Shown here in pieces: positions 7,305 to 16,378 of a stretch of DNA of 40,765 bases. This stretch comes from Saprospiraceae bacterium UBA7687 (lineage in GTDB: Bacteria > Bacteroidota > Bacteroidia > Chitinophagales > Saprospiraceae): assembly GCA_002482845.1 (NCBI GenBank), contig DLGT01000033.1, positions 16,412-57,176 of the forward strand, in the 5' to 3' direction. Made by a program: the position numbers and the translations under genes. The notes under the pieces were generated by a model, which was not told where the DNA came from, did not search any database, and was given only the letters and a program-made list of their open reading frames with translations. How positions within the stretch are numbered: position 1 is the stretch's first letter; each line of letters begins with the position of its first letter.

Positions 7305-8552
7305 TCACCCAATCATAGTAGCCACGACCTTTACTCCAAAATCTTTTCCAATGTATGGATTATTATTTGATTTTGACTGGAAATTTGATTTGATGATTCC
7401 TTCTGAACTAGCCATGTCAAAAATACAAAGGTTTGCTTTTGCCCCTACTTCTATATCTGGAATAGGAAGTTTTAGCACTTGTCTTGGAGTTACTGTAAGC
7501 TTGTGGATAAGTTGTGGAATGGTGATTACTTTTTGTAAACTCCCAATTGTAGCAGCAAGACAAGTTTCTAATCCTGTAGCACCTGGCGTAGCATAAGTAA
7601 ACTCAAGGTTTTTTGCTTCTTCGTCCAATGGTGTATGGTTAGAGACTATGACATCGATGGTGTTATCATTGAGTCCTTGTATCAATGCTTTTTTGTCAGA
7701 TTTAGCTCTTAAAACGGGAGAAACTTTAAGATTGGTATCAAAATCATTTAAGTCTTCGTCTGTATGTAGTAAGTTTTGGTAAGATACCGTTGCCGTGATA
7801 CGATTTCCATCTTTTTTGGCAGCTTTGATGGCTTTTACCGATCTTTCTGAAGAAATACAATGTTCAACAATGGTGCCTTTATTATAATCATTGATCAAAA
7901 TATCTCTTTGTACCAGATTCAACTCAGCTATCACAGGAACGCCTTTCATACCAAGAGATGTACTCATGTCGCCTTCATGCATCTCGCCACCTTGACTAAG
8001 GTAGTGATCGTCTGGATGGTGGATAATGATACCATCTACTTGATTTGCATATTGTAGTGCTCTGCTTATCAAGCCTGTATCTTGCACAGACTTCATACCA
8101 TCAGAAAAAGCGATAGCTCCAGCGGACATCATATCCATATATTCTGCGATGTCGACGCCTTTTAGGTCTTTGCTCAATGCGCCTATGGGTAGGATTTCTA
8201 CACCATTTCTATCAGGGTGGTCTTTTAAATATTTGATGTCAGCCTTGGATTGAGTGACGGGTTTATTGTTTGGAAAGACCGCTAAAGTCGTATATCCACC
8301 TGCCAATGCAGCTTTTGTGAGTGAGTCAATGGTTTCTCTGTGTTCATAACCTGGTTCACCGCTGTGTGTACCAATGTCACACAGACCGATACAACAATAC
8401 AAGTCATTTCCTTTGATTACTTCTGCATCTGCTGCCTTAATGTTTTTACCTATTTTTTCTATTTTACCATTATTGATAAAAATATCTGTTTTTTGAAGGT
8501 GATGTTTAGAACCTTCATGTACAATGGTCACATTCTTAATAAGGACAGTCAT
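7305..8552 (-). CDS. Dihydroorotase-like amidohydrolase, metal site incomplete
   Basis: 415-aa protein of the amidohydrolase superfamily, closest in pattern to PyrC dihydroorotase (carbamoyl-aspartate to dihydroorotate, pyrimidine synthesis). Recognisable blocks are CDIGTHSGEPGYEHRETI (58-75), AALAGGYTTLAVFPNNKP (81-98), IIIHHPDD (175-182), IVEHCISSER (228-237) and VIVSNHTPLDEE (301-312). Canonical enzymes have DxHxHxREPG; here the first metal His is Gly61 and the substrate Arg is Gly65. The catalytic Asp of TDHAP is Asn305. The protein may thus be an inactive partner (compare PyrC-like subunits of some aspartate transcarbamoylases) or have another role. It starts 6 bases after the stop of the BatA-like gene, clearly one operon. 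Calling it pyrC would overstate the evidence. Confidence 0.85.
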   Translation of the reverse strand: MTVLIKNVTIVHEGSKHHLQKTDIFINNGKIEKIGKNIKAADAEVIKGNDLYCCIGLCDIGTHSGEPGYEHRETIDSLTKAALAGGYTTLAVFPNNKPVTQSKADIKYLKDHPDRNGVEILPIGALSKDLKGVDIAEYMDMMSAGAIAFSDGMKSVQDTGLISRALQYANQVDGIIIHHPDDHYLSQGGEMHEGDMSTSLGMKGVPVIAELNLVQRDILINDYNKGTIVEHCISSERSVKAIKAAKKDGNRITATVSYQNLLHTDEDLNDFDTNLKVSPVLRAKSDKKALIQGLNDNTIDVIVSNHTPLDEEAKNLEFTYATPGATGLETCLAATIGSLQKVITIPQLIHKLTVTPRQVLKLPIPDIEVGAKANLCIFDMASSEGIIKSNFQSKSNNNPYIGKDFGVKVVATMIG

Positions 8553-8558
8553 GGATAT

Positions 8559-10586
8559 TTAGTTTTTGAAAAATCTTAAGAGTAATGATTCGATGGCCAA
8601 AAATATAAGGGCAGCGATAAGGAACCACTTCCATAGCACGATACCTTTATCTTTTTCGCTGATGGTGCCTGATATATTTGCCTGCAAAGCTGATGAAATA
8701 ACTTTAATTTTCGGATTGGATGGATTGATACTTTCGAGTTCTGTTTCTGAATACATATTCAAATCAGATTCACGTCTATCATAATTAAAAGCATATTGCC
8801 CCACAGTCTCTTCATCCAATTTTAAGTCATAAAAACCAGCTTCACGTATTTGGTTATTTAAGTCTAAGCTAATTTTGTTTCCATTTGGTATTTGACCAGG
8901 AATAAATTCGTCGGCTCCTGTCAGTTTGTATACAAAGTCACCTGTTTTCCTTTTATTGTCTGTTTCTATGACTACATTATTAGTAATGGTGTAGGACAGG
9001 TTTTTCTGTTTTGTCGTAGAAATAGCCATTTTGTACACTAAAGGAACAAAAATCTCTGCGTTAAAAACCAAGTCATTCACATCTGAATTTAAAGGTCCTG
9101 CACAAATAAAAAGTTGTCCATCGCCTACCCTGTACTTACTCAAATATGAACTACCATCTCTATACACAAGCAGCTTCTCTTCCAAGGCAGATTGATTGCT
9201 AGACTGGTCAAACGATAAGGTGGTAACAGGAAGTTTAAGATTGGTTTTTGTATTTATATAGACGTCCGAAAAAATAAACTCTTCCGTATTGATGGATGAA
9301 ACTTCCTTTTTAGTTTTATTGATGGCTGTAAAACCTCTTGCACCCGAAATATTCAAGAATCCGTTATAATTGGTAATATCCGCATTGCTACCTGGAAAAA
9401 CTAAGACTTTGCCACCGTTTCTTATGTATTGAGTCAACTCTGATGACAGACCTGAAGTCATAGATTTTAAGTCGTTAAGTATGATTAAATCAAAATTGGC
9501 AAATTGTTGATATTGGAGTTGATTGACACTTTGATTGGAAAGCGAAAAATAACTCACTCCTTTAAAAAGGGCGTCCATGTATTTATTTGGACCACTTTCG
9601 TTCACAAAAAGTGCTTTGATAGTATCAGGAACAGAAAATGAAATGTAATAATTATCATCAAATTGCACAGGATAATCTGTCACATTAACAACAGCTTGCT
9701 GCCATCCTGATTTTTTTACTGTAACAACAACCGTATCTGTAATGAAGCTATTGGCAGGAATATCTCGGATACCTATGGGTTTGTCTTGACCATCACTTTT
9801 GTAAGAAAGCTTTATTTGTTCGGCATCTTCACCGCTGTTATTTTTAACTCGGACGACCAATTTATTGTTTTGGTTCAATACAGGAATCGGTCCATCAAAC
9901 CACACACTATCTACTGAAATATTTTTTTGTTGGGCTGTCTGTATCGGTAAAAGATTGATTTCCATACTTGTATCTTGTACAATACCCAAATCACTGATGG
10001 ATTTCTGAAAATCTGACAAGATGTAACTGATCTTATTAGTCGTAGCCGAACTTAGCAATTGTGATTGACGATTGACAACCCTTTCTAATGGTTGCACAGT
10101 AGGCGTCACTTTGATATCATTAATATAGCTCAAAGCATCTTCTTTGCTTAATAATCGTTGATGTCTACCTTCGAAATCATGGGTAAGAATCTGAAATTTA
10201 TCTTCTTCACTGTAAGCACTTATGATCGATCTTGCCCTTTCTTTGGCATAATCAAGCAATGGCACATCCTGTCTATTGGCAGTCATGCTGAATGAGTTAT
10301 CCACAAAAACTGAAACCGTATTTGCACCCGTTTTAACGGCATCACCCGTAGGAATAAATGGCTGTGCAAATGCAAAAACTAAAGCAGCAATGGCCATACA
10401 TCTAGCCAATAATACCAATAAGTTCTTGAGTTTATTGCGATTGGAAGTTTCTTCTTTTATTTCTTTTAGGAACCTAACGTTGGTAAAATAAACTCTTTTG
10501 AACTTGCGGAAGTAAAATAAGTGTATAATCACCGGAATGGCTAAAGCCGTGAGTGCCCAAAGAAAGTAGGGATATAAAAACTGCAT
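8559..10586 (-). CDS. BatA-domain / VWA membrane protein
   Basis: 675-aa inner-membrane protein. The N-terminus FLYPYFLWALTALAIPVIIH matches the aerotolerance regulator (BatA) N-terminal domain, with membrane segments at about residues 5-25 and 55-77. A von Willebrand A-like domain follows, with the metal-binding DNSFS at 96-100 (DxSxS). A long extracytoplasmic beta-rich region leads to a final membrane helix (WKWFLIAALIFLAIESLLL). The frame is open up to an ATG at 10757, but I place the start at 10586: the conserved domain begins there, a -7 box lies 20 bases upstream, and the extension would translate repetitive DNA. It is first in an operon with the dihydroorotase-like gene. The exact role is unknown; relatives are linked to envelope stress or secretion complexes. 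Confidence 0.88.
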   Translation of the reverse strand: MQFLYPYFLWALTALAIPVIIHLFYFRKFKRVYFTNVRFLKEIKEETSNRNKLKNLLVLLARCMAIAALVFAFAQPFIPTGDAVKTGANTVSVFVDNSFSMTANRQDVPLLDYAKERARSIISAYSEEDKFQILTHDFEGRHQRLLSKEDALSYINDIKVTPTVQPLERVVNRQSQLLSSATTNKISYILSDFQKSISDLGIVQDTSMEINLLPIQTAQQKNISVDSVWFDGPIPVLNQNNKLVVRVKNNSGEDAEQIKLSYKSDGQDKPIGIRDIPANSFITDTVVVTVKKSGWQQAVVNVTDYPVQFDDNYYISFSVPDTIKALFVNESGPNKYMDALFKGVSYFSLSNQSVNQLQYQQFANFDLIILNDLKSMTSGLSSELTQYIRNGGKVLVFPGSNADITNYNGFLNISGARGFTAINKTKKEVSSINTEEFIFSDVYINTKTNLKLPVTTLSFDQSSNQSALEEKLLVYRDGSSYLSKYRVGDGQLFICAGPLNSDVNDLVFNAEIFVPLVYKMAISTTKQKNLSYTITNNVVIETDNKRKTGDFVYKLTGADEFIPGQIPNGNKISLDLNNQIREAGFYDLKLDEETVGQYAFNYDRRESDLNMYSETELESINPSNPKIKVISSALQANISGTISEKDKGIVLWKWFLIAALIFLAIESLLLRFFKN

Positions 10587-10606
10587 AGGTTTAGCGATTA
10601 TGGATG

Positions 10607-10614
10607 CAAAAATA
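10607..10614 (-). promoter_or_regulatory. Candidate -7 box (TATTTTTG) for the BatA-like operon
   Basis: Reads TATTTTTG on the minus strand, an exact TAnnTTTG match 20 bases before the start chosen at 10586. It supports the shorter reading of the BatA-like gene. No -33 element is evident. Confidence 0.45.
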
Positions 10615-10813
10615 TGATTAACAATATTAAAACGGCTATAATTGTTTAAAATTTTACGAATGGAAGTGAAAAGTGGTCGTGAATATTGTTGATTTGCTAG
10701 TTTGGGGAATTTGCGGAACTGCGAAAATTGCTGAATTGTTGATTTGGGGAATTGCAAAAATTGTTTATTTGCGGATTTGGGGAATTGCTTAATTGCGGAT
10801 ATGTTGATTTGCA

Positions 10814-10885
10814 GAATTGTTGATGCCGCCGAAGCTGCACAAGTTTGGGGAATTATTGATGCCGCTGAAGCTGCACATGTTTGGG
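10814..10885. repeat. 36-bp tandem duplication in a minisatellite tract
   Basis: Units 10814-10849 and 10850-10885 are near identical and contain TGATGCCGCYGAAGCTGCAC followed by a GTTTGGG motif. A partial third copy starts at 10886 (GAATTGCTGATG). The upstream stretch from about 10690 is built of related short words such as GATTTGGGGAATTGC, so this looks like slippage-driven minisatellite DNA. Confidence 0.85.
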
Positions 10886-10954
10886 GAATTGCTGATGTGC
10901 TAAGTTGTTTATTTGATTATATTTGCATTAGCTTAATTTGTAAAGCAGTATAAT

Positions 10955-10996
10955 AAAAAAGAGGAGGCTATCTTTTTAGACAGCCTCCTCTTTTTT
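10955..10996 (-). terminator. Strong intrinsic terminator, probably bidirectional
   Basis: Perfect 15-bp stem AAAAAAGAGGAGGCT / AGCCTCCTCTTTTTT with a 12-base loop, flanked by A and T runs on both sides. It lies just after the stop of the 11015-11722 gene and ends that transcript. Confidence 0.9.
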
Positions 10997-11014
10997 ATAT
11001 TTATGAAATGACTT

Positions 11015-11722
11015 TTAAAAACCCATTCCCATACCACCCATACTTTTCTGGAATTCTTCCATGGTCATTTTTTTATAACCTTTGGTGTCGTATTTCAACT
11101 TTGTTTCATCTACAGTATCTTTCACATCAACTGCTGTCATTGTCATTGAAAACTGTGGATTACCAACTGTAAACTCCATTGGGTAACCAGCAAATTCTAA
11201 AGACTGAAAACCTTGTATCATATTAGCTTTTGTTTTCACTTGCTCTGTCACATAACCAGTTAACGTTGTACCTTCCATCTCAGGATTAGTTACCGTCATC
11301 TTGTAACATTTATAACCAAGTATTTCCTTAGTATCATTTTTATCGTAATCTATTTTGGATTTAGATGCGATTTCCTTTTGTTGAGCTGTTTGAGATTCTT
11401 CTAATGTAGATTCTATCCACATTTTCTGTCCCATAACATCAAACAACATATTCATTTTTTTCTCTACGTTTTCTACAAATACTTTCATTTCCATCATTCC
11501 TCCCATCATGTTCATATATGTCGCATGTTTCTCGGCTTTAAAATGAAGCTCAGTTTGAGAACCTTTCATCATTTCAAGACCCATGGCCATTTGTGGATCT
11601 TCAGATTTTACTTCTGTAATTTCCATTTTTACTGTACCTTGTTCAAGAACTTTCTGAGCATTTAGAATAAAGTTAGATGATACAAGAAGTACCGTAACTA
11701 AAATTGAAAAAAAGTTTTTCAT
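11015..11722 (-). CDS. Exported DUF4412-like Met-rich protein
   Basis: 235-aa protein with a signal peptide (about residues 1-22, ending LNAQ). The body resembles DUF4412 domains of Bacteroidota: beta strands around KVLEQGTVKMEITEV, then a Met-rich stretch (YMNMMGGMMEMKVF), EILGYKCYKMTVTNPE, and a C-terminal tail ending GGMGMGF. It is probably periplasmic or attached to the outer membrane, with no known reaction. It is a single-gene transcript, bounded by the terminator at 10955-10996 and a candidate promoter at 11801-11808. The high methionine content may reflect metal contact, but this is only a guess. Confidence 0.8.
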   Translation of the reverse strand: MKNFFSILVTVLLVSSNFILNAQKVLEQGTVKMEITEVKSEDPQMAMGLEMMKGSQTELHFKAEKHATYMNMMGGMMEMKVFVENVEKKMNMLFDVMGQKMWIESTLEESQTAQQKEIASKSKIDYDKNDTKEILGYKCYKMTVTNPEMEGTTLTGYVTEQVKTKANMIQGFQSLEFAGYPMEFTVGNPQFSMTMTAVDVKDTVDETKLKYDTKGYKKMTMEEFQKSMGGMGMGF

Positions 11723-11800
11723 GTTTGAATTTGATTTAATGATTTATATTAAAAATTAATTATTTACACCTAATAAATGTAATTTATCTTAAATAAGTTA

Positions 11801-11808
11801 CAAAATTA
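11801..11808 (-). promoter_or_regulatory. Candidate -7 box (TAATTTTG) for the DUF4412-like gene
   Basis: Minus-strand TAATTTTG, matching TAnnTTTG, 78 bases before the start codon at 11722. No clear -33 element. Confidence 0.35.
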
Positions 11809-11857
11809 TCAAAATTTCAGAAATATTAGTATTTCTTTAAGATATCAATAGAACAAT

Positions 11858-13288
11858 TTAATATGCCTTTTCAAAACTAAAAATAGAAGCTGGATAATCT
11901 TTACCAATGATAACACCATATTTATCCTGATCACCTTCTGACATAAGATCTGGTGTGTGTATGTAGGAATTAGGAACATTTTTTAGTTCTTTTATCCAAT
12001 ACCTTACAAAATCTCCATTTGCATCATACTTTTTTGCTTGGGTAAGGATATTAAAATATCGATCTTCTCTAGGATCACTACCTATACCAGCGACATAATT
12101 CCAATTACCATAATTAGAGCAAGGATCATAATCAATAAGCATTGACTCAAAATACTCAGCACCCATTATCCAATTTAACTTCAGATCTTTCACGAGAAAA
12201 CTAGCAACATTTTGTCTTCCTCTGTTGGACATAAATCCAGTAGCATTGAGTTGCCTCATATTAGCATCTATAAATGGTACACCTGTATTCCCTGTTGCCC
12301 AAAGCTGAAACAAGTCCATATCTAATGAACCTCCTGGATCTTTTTGTCGAATACCATCGAGATGAAATATTTTGTTTTCGTATTTTTTGCCCATCAACCT
12401 AAAAAAATCTCTCCATAATAATTCAAAATAAACCCAATAAGTAGATTCATTTTTTTTGACAGTTGACTCATACTTCATTTTGTACTGCATCACTAACTTT
12501 GGAGATATACATCCAACGGACAACCAAGTTGAAAACTTAGTAGAGAAGTCCCATCCTAATAGTTCATTTCTCGTTTCTTTATACTTTTGCACGTTATTGG
12601 TTTCCCAAAAATATTTGTCTAATTGTTTGATACCTTCGGTTTCGCCACCTATAAAGTTTTGATTTTCAATATGCTGACTAGTATCAACGTCGTCTTTAAA
12701 GAATGTTTTTAGGGTAGGTAGCTCTCCTCTATTCAAATATTCGTCAAGAAATGGAACAGATGTCGGTTCTGGCAGCGGTTCCCTTATTGGCACTATGTTT
12801 TCTATTTCTTTTCTAAATGTGGTAAAAACATCGGGTACTTGAGAGATTGGAAAAGGAAGATCTGCTGTATAGTATAGCATTTTGCCCCTACAAAAACGTA
12901 ACTCTTGTCCTACTGACCATAATTTTTTTTCTATATCATCTTGGACTTTTATTTCTTCAGCTGTGCGTTCACGATTGCAATAAACCCAACTTGTTTTAAG
13001 TTCTTTTGCCAGAGAAAATATTTCTTCGACAGGATCACCAATTCTGATGACTAAATCCCCGCCCTTTTTTCTTAAATTTTCTCTTAAATCGCGCACAGAT
13101 TCAATAATAAACTTTGTCCTAAATTTGCCAGTCTTTTCAAACCCAAAAGATGTTTTCCCTTCAAATACCTTTTTGTCAAAAACATAGACAGGAATTATCT
13201 TTTTTGCCTTTAGTAATGCTTCGTTTAATCCTTCGTTGTCATGAAGCCTTAAGTCATTTCTAAACCAAACTATCGCAATATTATCCAA
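11858..13288 (-). CDS. Cryptochrome DASH (photolyase family)
   Basis: 476-aa flavoprotein. The N-terminal antenna-binding alpha/beta domain begins VWFRNDLRLHDNEGL (7-21). The FAD domain shows STKFSTWLSVGCIS (249-262), YWVYFELLWRDFF (284-296), NRGRQNVASFLVKDL (355-369) and DYDPCSNYGNWNYVAGIGSD (386-405). The SNRGRQN block and the CSNYGNWNYVAGIG form are typical of DASH cryptochromes, which bind FAD and a folate antenna and repair CPD lesions mainly in single-stranded DNA, with suspected light-signalling roles. Length is normal and there is no C-terminal extension. It is divergent from the YdeI-like gene, with 97 bases between starts. Confidence 0.93.
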   Translation of the reverse strand: MDNIAIVWFRNDLRLHDNEGLNEALLKAKKIIPVYVFDKKVFEGKTSFGFEKTGKFRTKFIIESVRDLRENLRKKGGDLVIRIGDPVEEIFSLAKELKTSWVYCNRERTAEEIKVQDDIEKKLWSVGQELRFCRGKMLYYTADLPFPISQVPDVFTTFRKEIENIVPIREPLPEPTSVPFLDEYLNRGELPTLKTFFKDDVDTSQHIENQNFIGGETEGIKQLDKYFWETNNVQKYKETRNELLGWDFSTKFSTWLSVGCISPKLVMQYKMKYESTVKKNESTYWVYFELLWRDFFRLMGKKYENKIFHLDGIRQKDPGGSLDMDLFQLWATGNTGVPFIDANMRQLNATGFMSNRGRQNVASFLVKDLKLNWIMGAEYFESMLIDYDPCSNYGNWNYVAGIGSDPREDRYFNILTQAKKYDANGDFVRYWIKELKNVPNSYIHTPDLMSEGDQDKYGVIIGKDYPASIFSFEKAY

Positions 13289-13296
13289 TTTATTTA

Positions 13297-13304
13297 TACT
13301 TTTG
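13297..13304 (+). promoter_or_regulatory. Candidate -7 box (TACTTTTG) for the YdeI-like gene
   Basis: Exact TAnnTTTG match on the plus strand in the divergent interval, 82 bases before the ATG at 13386. No clear -33 element. Confidence 0.35.
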
Positions 13305-13385
13305 TTGCAAACTTGTTAACAATGGAATCTAACAAATGTTATTAAAAATGAGCATATTTTAACAATATAAAAGTATAGCACGGTA

Positions 13386-13874
13386 ATGAATCAGAAACCT
13401 TTAGTAGATAAAATATGTGTACTTGAAAAGTTTGATATGAAAGGCGGTTGGACTTTCGCTCGAATTCCTGAGATACCTCAAGATAGAAAAGCTTGGTTTG
13501 GATGGGTAAAGGTAAGTGGTAAAATTGATGATTATGAAATAATAAACCAATCTCTCATGCCCATGGGAAATGGAACTCTTTTTTTGTCAGTAAAAGCTGA
13601 GATTCGTAAAAAAATAAAAAAAGAAGTTGGAGATTCAGTCCATATTATTTTATATGCTGACCAAAATACTAATACACTAGAGCAAGATTTGCAAGATTGT
13701 TTGGAAGAAGAACCTAAGGCTTTGTCATTCTATAAGCAACTTGCCATTTCTGATCAAAAAGGGTTTCTAGATTGGATTGCTGCTTCAAAATCTGAGCAAA
13801 TAAAAGAAGAAAGAATAGCAAAAAGTATAGACCTTATGCTTGAAAACAAAAAAATCAGTAGCCTTACAGGCTAA
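13386..13874 (+). CDS. YdeI/OmpD-associated family protein with DUF1905 domain
   Basis: 162-aa cytoplasmic protein. Residues about 10-95 fit DUF1905, a small beta barrel (GGWTFARIPEIP, FGWVKVSGKIDDYEI, MGNGTLFLSVKAEIRKKI, GDSVHIILYAD). Residues about 105-160 fit the YdeI/OmpD-associated helical tail (EPKALSFYKQL, GFLDWIAASKSEQIKEERI). Members are sometimes annotated as bacteriocin-protection proteins, but their biochemical role is not established. It is transcribed away from the cryptochrome gene and converges with glgA, with 12 bases between stop codons. Confidence 0.85.
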   Translation: MNQKPLVDKICVLEKFDMKGGWTFARIPEIPQDRKAWFGWVKVSGKIDDYEIINQSLMPMGNGTLFLSVKAEIRKKIKKEVGDSVHIILYADQNTNTLEQDLQDCLEEEPKALSFYKQLAISDQKGFLDWIAASKSEQIKEERIAKSIDLMLENKKISSLTG

Positions 13875-13886
13875 AAAGATTCAACT

Positions 13887-15317
13887 TTATAAAACTAAAC
13901 CAGCATATATATCTTTATACTTTTGAGCGGATGCATCCCAAGAGTAATCAAGCGCCATTGCATTTATAACACATTGATCTTTGAAAGTCGTATTGTGATA
14001 TAATTCATATGCACGCCATACAGAATGAATCATTTGGTCAAAAGTCATATGATCAAATCTGATACCTACACCACCTTCTTCAGTGATATCTTTTACACTA
14101 TCTTTAAGGCCTCCGGTTGTCCTGACAATTGGAATGGTACCATATCTCATGGCAAACATTTGATTCAAGCCACAAGGTTCTACCCTTGATGGCATAAGTA
14201 AGAAGTCACAACCGGCATATATTTTATGAGACATAGCCTCATTGTACGCCAACATGCACGCTACATTACGAGAATGTTTTTGGGCAACTGCCTTGAGTGA
14301 TGCTTCAATACTTTTGTCACCTGTACCTAGTATAATAAAATTTGCATTGCGGTGATTAGAAAGCCATGTGTCTATGATTCCTGGAATAAATTCAGCACCT
14401 TTTTCTAAAACTAATCTACCTATAAATCCATATAAAGGCAAAGAAGGATCTAGACCAGCAATATTACAGATAATATCTTTATTTCGCTTTTTAAATTCAA
14501 TCTGATCATCTTGAAGCTTATACCCAACCATTGGATCAGTCGCAGGATTCCAAACTTCATTATCAATACCGTTAAGAATTCCAGAACATTTCCACGCTTC
14601 TGATCTAAATAGCGATTCCAATCCAAAGGACTCGTACATAAGTTCATTCATGTAATTAGGAGAAACCGTTGTCACTCTATTGACACATCTTACTGCTGAC
14701 GAAAGTGGATTGATCACATTATTCCAATCTAATAGCCCACTTTTCCAATTATCAAAGTTTGGTAAAAGATATTGTTGACTCCAACTAAATGCGCCTTGGT
14801 ACCTTTCATTGTGTATAGTAAATACTGTAGGTATCTGGCTTAATGACTGAAATTCATAGGCATGTTTAAGCATAAAAGGTATCAGTCCAGTATGATGGTC
14901 ATGACAATGGATAATATCTACGTCTACTTGACCATCACGAAGCCAAATTAGAAATGCTCTTTGAAAAGATATATATCTCGAAATTTCATCACCAAAAAAA
15001 TTACCATCATGTCCAGCATAAACACCGTATCTATCAAATTTACCAGGTATGTGAATGGTATAAAAAGGAAACCCTAAGATATCATCAATAAAATAACGAA
15101 CTTCAAAATACAAATACTCTTGACCCAAATGAAAATTGCCTGTATGCACGATTCTATAAAGTTTCCCTTCAAACCATGGCATATCATAGGCCGGAATAAC
15201 CACACTAGCTTCTACACCTATTTTCCTAAGATATTTCGGCAATGAACCGACTACATCAGCCAATCCGCCTACTTTGGCCACCGGAAAACACTCTGCACTT
15301 GTATATATGACTTTCAT
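13887..15317 (-). CDS. glgA: Glycogen (starch) synthase, GT5 family
   Basis: 476-aa glycosyltransferase that transfers glucose from ADP-glucose (possibly UDP-glucose) to alpha-1,4-glucan, for glycogen storage. The ADP-glucose loop KVGGLADVV is at 15-23, HCHDHHTGL at 137-144 (HDWHT in many relatives), IGRLVLEKG at 299-307, and the C-terminal E380-PCGLNQMFAMRYG-TTGGLKDSV region holds the nucleotide-sugar binding residues. Length is typical of GlgA. The start at 15317 matches the conserved MKVIYTSAECFPVAKVGG opening. No other glycogen genes lie nearby. Confidence 0.95.
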   Translation of the reverse strand: MKVIYTSAECFPVAKVGGLADVVGSLPKYLRKIGVEASVVIPAYDMPWFEGKLYRIVHTGNFHLGQEYLYFEVRYFIDDILGFPFYTIHIPGKFDRYGVYAGHDGNFFGDEISRYISFQRAFLIWLRDGQVDVDIIHCHDHHTGLIPFMLKHAYEFQSLSQIPTVFTIHNERYQGAFSWSQQYLLPNFDNWKSGLLDWNNVINPLSSAVRCVNRVTTVSPNYMNELMYESFGLESLFRSEAWKCSGILNGIDNEVWNPATDPMVGYKLQDDQIEFKKRNKDIICNIAGLDPSLPLYGFIGRLVLEKGAEFIPGIIDTWLSNHRNANFIILGTGDKSIEASLKAVAQKHSRNVACMLAYNEAMSHKIYAGCDFLLMPSRVEPCGLNQMFAMRYGTIPIVRTTGGLKDSVKDITEEGGVGIRFDHMTFDQMIHSVWRAYELYHNTTFKDQCVINAMALDYSWDASAQKYKDIYAGLVL

Positions 15318-15395
15318 TTACTTTCCTTTTAATATGGAGAAAGCACAAATATGATAAATTCTTTTGAATTAAGAAATATAAATCTAGCAGAAACT

Positions 15396-15431
15396 AAAAA
15401 AGGGCTGAATAAAACTATCCAACCCTTTTTT
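15396..15431 (-). terminator. Intrinsic terminator after the OmpA-like gene
   Basis: AAAAAGGGCTG pairs with CAACCCTTTTT (one mismatch) around a short loop, with T and A runs on either side. It lies between the stop of the OmpA-type gene and the start of glgA, so the two are probably separate transcripts. Confidence 0.65.
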
Positions 15432-15463
15432 ATCAATATTTTAAATATCTAAAGTTTCCTGAT

Positions 15464-16378
15464 TTATGGTTTTGGAGCTTCCATAAGCTTGAAGAACTGG
15501 TCTAATTTTGGTAAAATAATGATTTCAGTTCTTCTATTTGCCGATCTACCGGCTGCCGTTGCATTTGATTCTTTAGGAACATATTCTGATCTAGCTCCAG
15601 CTGTCATTCTTGAAGGGTCTACTTTGTATTTACTTTGTAATACCCTTACGATAGCAGCTGACCTTTTAGCACTTAACTCCCAGTTATCAGTAGCAGTTTC
15701 AGATGAAATCGGAACATTGTCAGTATGTCCTTCTACCAATATGTCAAGATCTTTCTGGTCATTTAAGATTTTTGCAATTTTGGCCAATACTTTATCAGCA
15801 CCACCATTGATTGCAGCAGATGCTGACTTGAAAAGCATATTGTCAGACAAAGAAATATATACTACTCCTTTCTTTACTTCGATAGAAACATCAGAATCAT
15901 TGAAGTCACTAAGCGTTTTCTTTAAGTTAAGCGCTAAAGCTAAATTGACAGAATCCTTGTACTGCATCGTTCTTGTTAGATCTTTGATGTACTGACTTTG
16001 TTGGCTAATGGCTTCTAGAGATTTTTTGATACTCTCAGCACCAGCTTGGTTGATCACAGATGCACTACTCAATTGTCCCAAAAGTGAGTTGTTACTACTT
16101 TTCAGAACAGTCAATTGTTCTTCTTGGCTACTCAATTTTACATTTGCCAAAGCTAGGTCATCTGTTGCTTTTTTCAAGTTAGCATTAGAAGTCTCCAACC
16201 TTCTATTTAAGTCCAAAAGTTGTTTTTCTAAATCTGCACTTCTTTCTTCACACTTGCTCAATAACTCTTTTTGTGCTTCTAATGCAGTGGTAGCTTCATT
16301 TAGTTTTTTCTTACTTACACATCCCGATGTTACAAACACCAAGGTCATCAATACCACAAACAATTTTGAAAATCGCAT
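15464..16378 (-). CDS. OmpA-family peptidoglycan-binding lipoprotein
   Basis: 304-aa lipoprotein. The lipobox VTSGC puts the lipidated Cys at 20. Residues about 25-125 form a long coiled coil rich in Leu, Lys, Glu and Gln. Residues about 165-295 are an OmpA C-terminal domain with ILVEGHTDNVPI, WELSAKRSAAIVRVLQ and ANRRTEIIILP, the signatures for binding diaminopimelate in peptidoglycan. It should tether an outer-membrane (or inner-membrane) lipid anchor to the cell wall through a coiled-coil spacer. Length and order resemble MotB/OmpA-type lipoproteins common in the phylum. Specific partners are unknown. Confidence 0.92.
   Translation of the reverse strand: MRFSKLFVVLMTLVFVTSGCVSKKKLNEATTALEAQKELLSKCEERSADLEKQLLDLNRRLETSNANLKKATDDLALANVKLSSQEEQLTVLKSSNNSLLGQLSSASVINQAGAESIKKSLEAISQQSQYIKDLTRTMQYKDSVNLALALNLKKTLSDFNDSDVSIEVKKGVVYISLSDNMLFKSASAAINGGADKVLAKIAKILNDQKDLDILVEGHTDNVPISSETATDNWELSAKRSAAIVRVLQSKYKVDPSRMTAGARSEYVPKESNATAAGRSANRRTEIIILPKLDQFFKLMEAPKP

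Larger units (their letters stand above)
10587..11014. other. Intergenic region with minisatellite and terminator
   Basis: 428 bases containing the promoter candidate of the BatA-like gene, degenerate short repeats of GATTTGGGGAATTGC type (about 10690-10800), a 36-bp tandem duplication (10814-10885) and the terminator at 10955-10996. I see no credible gene. Confidence 0.75.

Noticed and set aside
10587..10757. A 57-residue N-terminal extension of the BatA-like protein
   Set aside because: The extension is encoded by repetitive DNA and holds no membrane or domain signal; the conserved domain starts at 10586 with a -7 box just upstream.
10744..10953. A 69-residue plus-strand reading frame with AAEAAxVWG repeats
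   Set aside because: It is the translation of the 36-bp duplication and short repeats; no plausible family or ribosome binding site.
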